DNA of 8,135 nucleotides from JANRKT01 sp033763355 (lineage in GTDB: Bacteria > Bacteroidota > Bacteroidia > Chitinophagales > Chitinophagaceae), in the NCBI GenBank assembly GCA_033763355.1, contig JANRKT010000283.1:1-8135 (forward strand), read 5' to 3'. A program made the position numbers and the translations under genes. Below, piece by piece: positions 6,086 to 8,135 of this stretch (its first letter is position 1; each line of letters opens with the position of its first letter). The notes below the pieces were generated by a model, which did no database searches, was not told the DNA's origin, and saw only the letters and a list, made by a program, of their open reading frames with translations.

Positions 6086-7483
6086 ATGGAAAATTATCTG
6101 ATCAAAAATATCAGCATCATTAACGAAGGACAGGTTAAAAATGCCGATGTTTTCATTAAGGAAGGAAGGATTGAAAAGATTGCTGCAAACATTCAGCCAA
6201 ATACCGCAGTGAAAGAAATTAACGGCGAAGGAAAACATTTATTTCCCGGCGCTATTGACGACCAGGTGCATTTTCGTGAACCGGGATTAACGCATAAAGC
6301 CAGCATTTATACCGAAGCCAAAGCGGCAGTAGCCGGCGGCGTTACCAGTTTTATGGAAATGCCCAATACCAGTCCTCCGGCATTAACACAGCAATTGTTA
6401 GAAGAAAAGTATGCCATTGCTTCAAAAACCTCACTGGCCAATTATTCTTTCTTCATGGGCACATCCAACGACAATGCCGATGAAGTGCTGCGCACAAATG
6501 AAAAAAAGAAAGACATCTGCGGGATAAAAATCTTCATGGGTTCTTCTACCGGAAATATGCTGGTGGACAATTACCTTACCCTTGATAAAATTTTCCGTGA
6601 AAGCGAAGTGCTGATTGCAACACACTGCGAAGATGAAAAGATCATTAAAAGAAACTATGAACAACTGAAAAAAGAAAAAGGAGAACTCTCTGCATCCGAT
6701 CACCCCGTTATAAGAAATGAAGAAGGCTGTTTTGAATCATCTCTTGCTGCCATACAATTTGCAAAAAAACACAACAGCCGCCTGCACATATTGCACATTT
6801 CCACTGCAAAAGAACTGCAGCTCTTTACCAATTTAATGCCGCTGAAAGAAAAAAGGATCACTGCTGAAGTATGTGTGCACCATTTGCATTTTACTGCTGA
6901 TGATTATGAAAGGCTGGGCTATCTTATTAAATGCAACCCCGCTATTAAAGCGCCGCACAACAAAGAAGCATTATGGAATGCTTTGCTGGATGACCGGTTA
7001 GACATTATTGCCACAGACCATGCACCACATACGTTAGAGGAGAAGGGTTACTACCAGAACAGGAAAAGAGATATAACTTCTCCCCCACCGGGGGAGGCCG
7101 GGAGGGGGCTTTACGAAAAAGCCCATTCCGGTTTGCCATTGGTGCAACATAGTTTGTTGCTGATGCTGCATTATTACAATCAGGGCAAAATAAGCCTTGA
7201 AAAAATTGCAGAAAAAATGAGCCATGCCGTTGCAGATTGCTTTAATGTAGCAGAAAGGGGATACATCCGGGAAGGTTATTATGCAGACCTGGCGGTTATT
7301 GATCTTAGTAAGAATACAACAGTAAAAAAAGAAAACATTTTATACAAATGCGGGTGGAGCCCGCTGGAGAACTTTACATTTCCGGCTGCAATTACCCACA
7401 CATTTGTAAATGGCCATTTAATATGGGAAAATGGTAAGTTTAATGAATCAAACAATGGGGAAAGACTATTTTTTAATCGCTAA
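6086..7483 (+). CDS. pyrC: Dihydroorotase (with in-frame repeat insertion)
   Basis: Dihydroorotase interconverts N-carbamoyl-aspartate and dihydroorotate in de novo pyrimidine synthesis in the cytoplasm. The 465-residue protein has the amidohydrolase layout: an N-terminal small domain (LIKNISIINEGQVKNADVFI), the metal motif at 59-64 (DQVHFR, where most family members have D-x-H-x-H), GGVTSFMEMPNT (84-95), GIKIFMGSSTGNMLVD (146-161), ATHCED (178-183), LHILHIST (233-240), IKCNPAIK (281-288) and the catalytic Asp311 in ATDHAPHTLEEK. It ends with the usual CGWSPLE (422-428) and FVNGHLIW. His62, His180, His237 and Asp311 are in place; the first metal ligand is Gln60. Between DHAPHTLEEKG and YEKAHSGLPLVQ there is an extra stretch of about 22 residues (about 321-342), part of which, SPPPGEAGRGL, is encoded by a G/C-rich palindrome. 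This makes it longer than relatives of about 445 residues. The ATG at 6086 gives the normal family N-terminus. It is divergent from the Wzi/RemB-like gene and precedes the MutS-like gene by 38 bp. Confidence 0.93.
   Translation: MENYLIKNISIINEGQVKNADVFIKEGRIEKIAANIQPNTAVKEINGEGKHLFPGAIDDQVHFREPGLTHKASIYTEAKAAVAGGVTSFMEMPNTSPPALTQQLLEEKYAIASKTSLANYSFFMGTSNDNADEVLRTNEKKKDICGIKIFMGSSTGNMLVDNYLTLDKIFRESEVLIATHCEDEKIIKRNYEQLKKEKGELSASDHPVIRNEEGCFESSLAAIQFAKKHNSRLHILHISTAKELQLFTNLMPLKEKRITAEVCVHHLHFTADDYERLGYLIKCNPAIKAPHNKEALWNALLDDRLDIIATDHAPHTLEEKGYYQNRKRDITSPPPGEAGRGLYEKAHSGLPLVQHSLLLMLHYYNQGKISLEKIAEKMSHAVADCFNVAERGYIREGYYADLAVIDLSKNTTVKKENILYKCGWSPLENFTFPAAITHTFVNGHLIWENGKFNESNNGERLFFNR
6103..6110 (-). 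promoter_or_regulatory. Candidate Bacteroidota -7 box for the Wzi/RemB-like gene
   Basis: Read on the minus strand this octamer is TATTTTTG, an exact match to the Bacteroidota -7 consensus TAnnTTTG. It lies about 50 bases upstream of the minus-strand start and inside the first codons of pyrC. No good -33 TTTG is seen at the expected distance, and an octamer this A/T-rich can occur by chance, so the call is weak. It is listed because the 33-bp gap leaves no room for a full promoter outside the coding sequences. Confidence 0.22.
7076..7111. repeat. G/C-rich palindromic repeat translated inside pyrC
   Basis: The element contains a perfect 7-bp stem, CTCCCCC (7080-7086) and GGGGGAG (7090-7096), around an ACC loop, followed by GCCGGGAGGGGG (7097-7108). 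It stands out as a block of C and G runs in A-rich coding sequence. It is read in frame as T-S-P-P-P-G-E-A-G-R-G-L (pyrC residues 331-342). The GAGGCCGGG core is shared, with one extra G, with the element at 7485-7520, so the two look like members of one repeat family. Confidence 0.75.
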
Positions 7484-7484
7484 A

Positions 7485-7520
7485 TCACCCTCTCCTGGTA
7501 AGGAGAGGGCCGGGGTGAGG
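7485..7520. repeat. G/C-rich palindromic repeat filling the pyrC-mutS gap
   Basis: A perfect 8-bp stem, CCCTCTCC (7488-7495) and GGAGAGGG (7502-7509), closes a TGGTAA loop. It is followed by CCGGGGTGAGG (7510-7520), whose GGGTGA can alternatively pair with the leading TCACCC (7485-7490). The element begins one base after the pyrC stop and ends one base before the MutS-like ATG, so it occupies essentially the whole intergenic region. The final GTGAGG resembles a Shine-Dalgarno sequence but is too close to the ATG to work in the usual way. There is no T tract, so it is not a typical terminator. Confidence 0.8.
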
Positions 7521-7521
7521 T

Positions 7522-8135
7522 ATGCAGATTGACCAGACCACATATACCGATTTATCCATCTTTCACCAGGAAGAAGAATTTTCTGTTTTTCATAAACTCA
7601 ATTTTACACAAACCAACGGCGGCAAAGAATGGCTGCTGAAATATTTTCATGAACCTTTTCATGAGCTGGATAAAATAAGGGGCACACAGCAGGTTTTAAA
7701 ACTCATCCTCAGTAAACTGGATGAATGGCCGGCATCCATCACCAACGGAACCATCATGGTACTTGAAAAATTTCTTGATTACAATCTTGATCCTTTACCT
7801 GAATCAGCCGATGGCATGAACAGTTATTTGTACCGTTTGTTACATTCACCTGATTTCAGTCTTGCAAAATATTCCTTAACCCATCTTTCAGATTTTGTGC
7901 GCAGCATTCATCAACTGGTTAAACTGTTAGATGTACCTGAAGCGCCGGCTGCCCTGCAAATCCTGCTTTCCAAAGCAAGAATGCAGTTGCAGCACCGGCA
8001 GATTGATGAGCTCTGTGCAAGGCCTGAAAAGAAATCGTTTTCAGTAAGGGACACTGTTTATTTCGGGCATTTCTTTCACGATAAATTCCGGCATAACACT
8101 TTAGAGCTGATTGAAATTTACAGCCGCCTTGATGC
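7522..8135 (+). CDS. MutS-like protein, N-terminal part (3'-truncated by window edge)
   Basis: The frame is open from the ATG at 7522 to the right edge, 204 complete codons. The start of the protein, YTDLSIFHQEEEFSVFHKLN followed by FTQTNGGKEWLLKYFHEPF and ELDKIRGTQQVLKLI, matches the beginning of the MutS core domain (domain III), in which an 'LxLF...SLF..LN.T.T..G...L..wL..P' pattern leads into the lever and clamp helices. The mismatch-binding N-terminal domains I and II of full MutS are absent, so this should be one of the short MutS-related proteins of Bacteroidota (about 430-450 residues: core plus C-terminal ABC-type ATPase). The Walker motifs would lie beyond the window and cannot be checked. 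The role is probably in DNA metabolism, but canonical mismatch repair is unlikely without domain I. The gene is on the same strand as pyrC and separated from it only by a palindromic repeat, so read-through from pyrC is likely. Confidence 0.75.
   Translation, partial: MQIDQTTYTDLSIFHQEEEFSVFHKLNFTQTNGGKEWLLKYFHEPFHELDKIRGTQQVLKLILSKLDEWPASITNGTIMVLEKFLDYNLDPLPESADGMNSYLYRLLHSPDFSLAKYSLTHLSDFVRSIHQLVKLLDVPEAPAALQILLSKARMQLQHRQIDELCARPEKKSFSVRDTVYFGHFFHDKFRHNTLELIEIYSRLD

Noticed and set aside
6431..6703. 90-codon minus-strand frame inside pyrC
   Set aside because: Antisense shadow of a conserved enzyme; the phenylalanine-rich runs come from lysine/glutamate codons read backwards.
7488..7509. 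Hairpin as a Rho-independent terminator of pyrC
   Set aside because: No T tract follows; it is better explained as a member of the G/C-rich repeat family.

Overview
The window looks like chromosomal DNA of a Bacteroidota bacterium, most likely Chitinophagaceae or a near relative. The evidence is a PorT-like type IX secretion barrel, a Bacteroidota-type dihydroorotase (motif DDQVHFREPGLTHK), a Wzi/RemB-like outer-membrane protein, Ala|Gln signal-peptide cleavage sites, weak or absent Shine-Dalgarno sequences, and family-typical G/C-rich palindromic repeats and TCACCAT-type heptamers. The lineage is inferred from protein character only.

Layout, left to right. (1) The 3' part of porT (+), cut by the window edge. 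(2) An orphan lipoprotein gene (+, 710-1243) of unknown function. (3) A large one-component membrane regulator (+, 1384-3627) with an N-terminal AraC-type DNA-binding domain, one transmembrane helix, and a TolB-like plus TPR-like extracytoplasmic region; it can only be started from a TTG. A small secreted cupin protein (+, 3721-4200) follows 93 bp later. (4) A 193-bp convergent gap full of inverted repeats and a short heptamer array. (5) A 552-residue outer-membrane barrel of the Wzi/RemB type on the minus strand (4394-6052). (6) Only 33 bp away and divergent, a dihydroorotase gene, pyrC (+, 6086-7483), which carries a palindromic repeat inserted in frame. (7) A second repeat of the same kind fills the pyrC-mutS gap. 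(8) The 5' part of a MutS-like gene (+, 7522 to the window end).

The genes do not form one pathway. porT and the RemB/Wzi-like barrel both belong to surface and secretion biology of Bacteroidota. pyrC is pyrimidine biosynthesis and the MutS-like protein belongs to DNA metabolism. The regulator and the cupin gene may form a small functional pair.

I see no new multi-gene defence or mobile system here. The most notable signal is the family of short G/C-rich palindromic elements: one is translated inside pyrC, one abuts the start of the MutS-like gene, and a possible decayed copy sits at the 3' end of porT. There are no RNA genes, CRISPR arrays, transposase genes or gene-free stretches longer than 300 bases.
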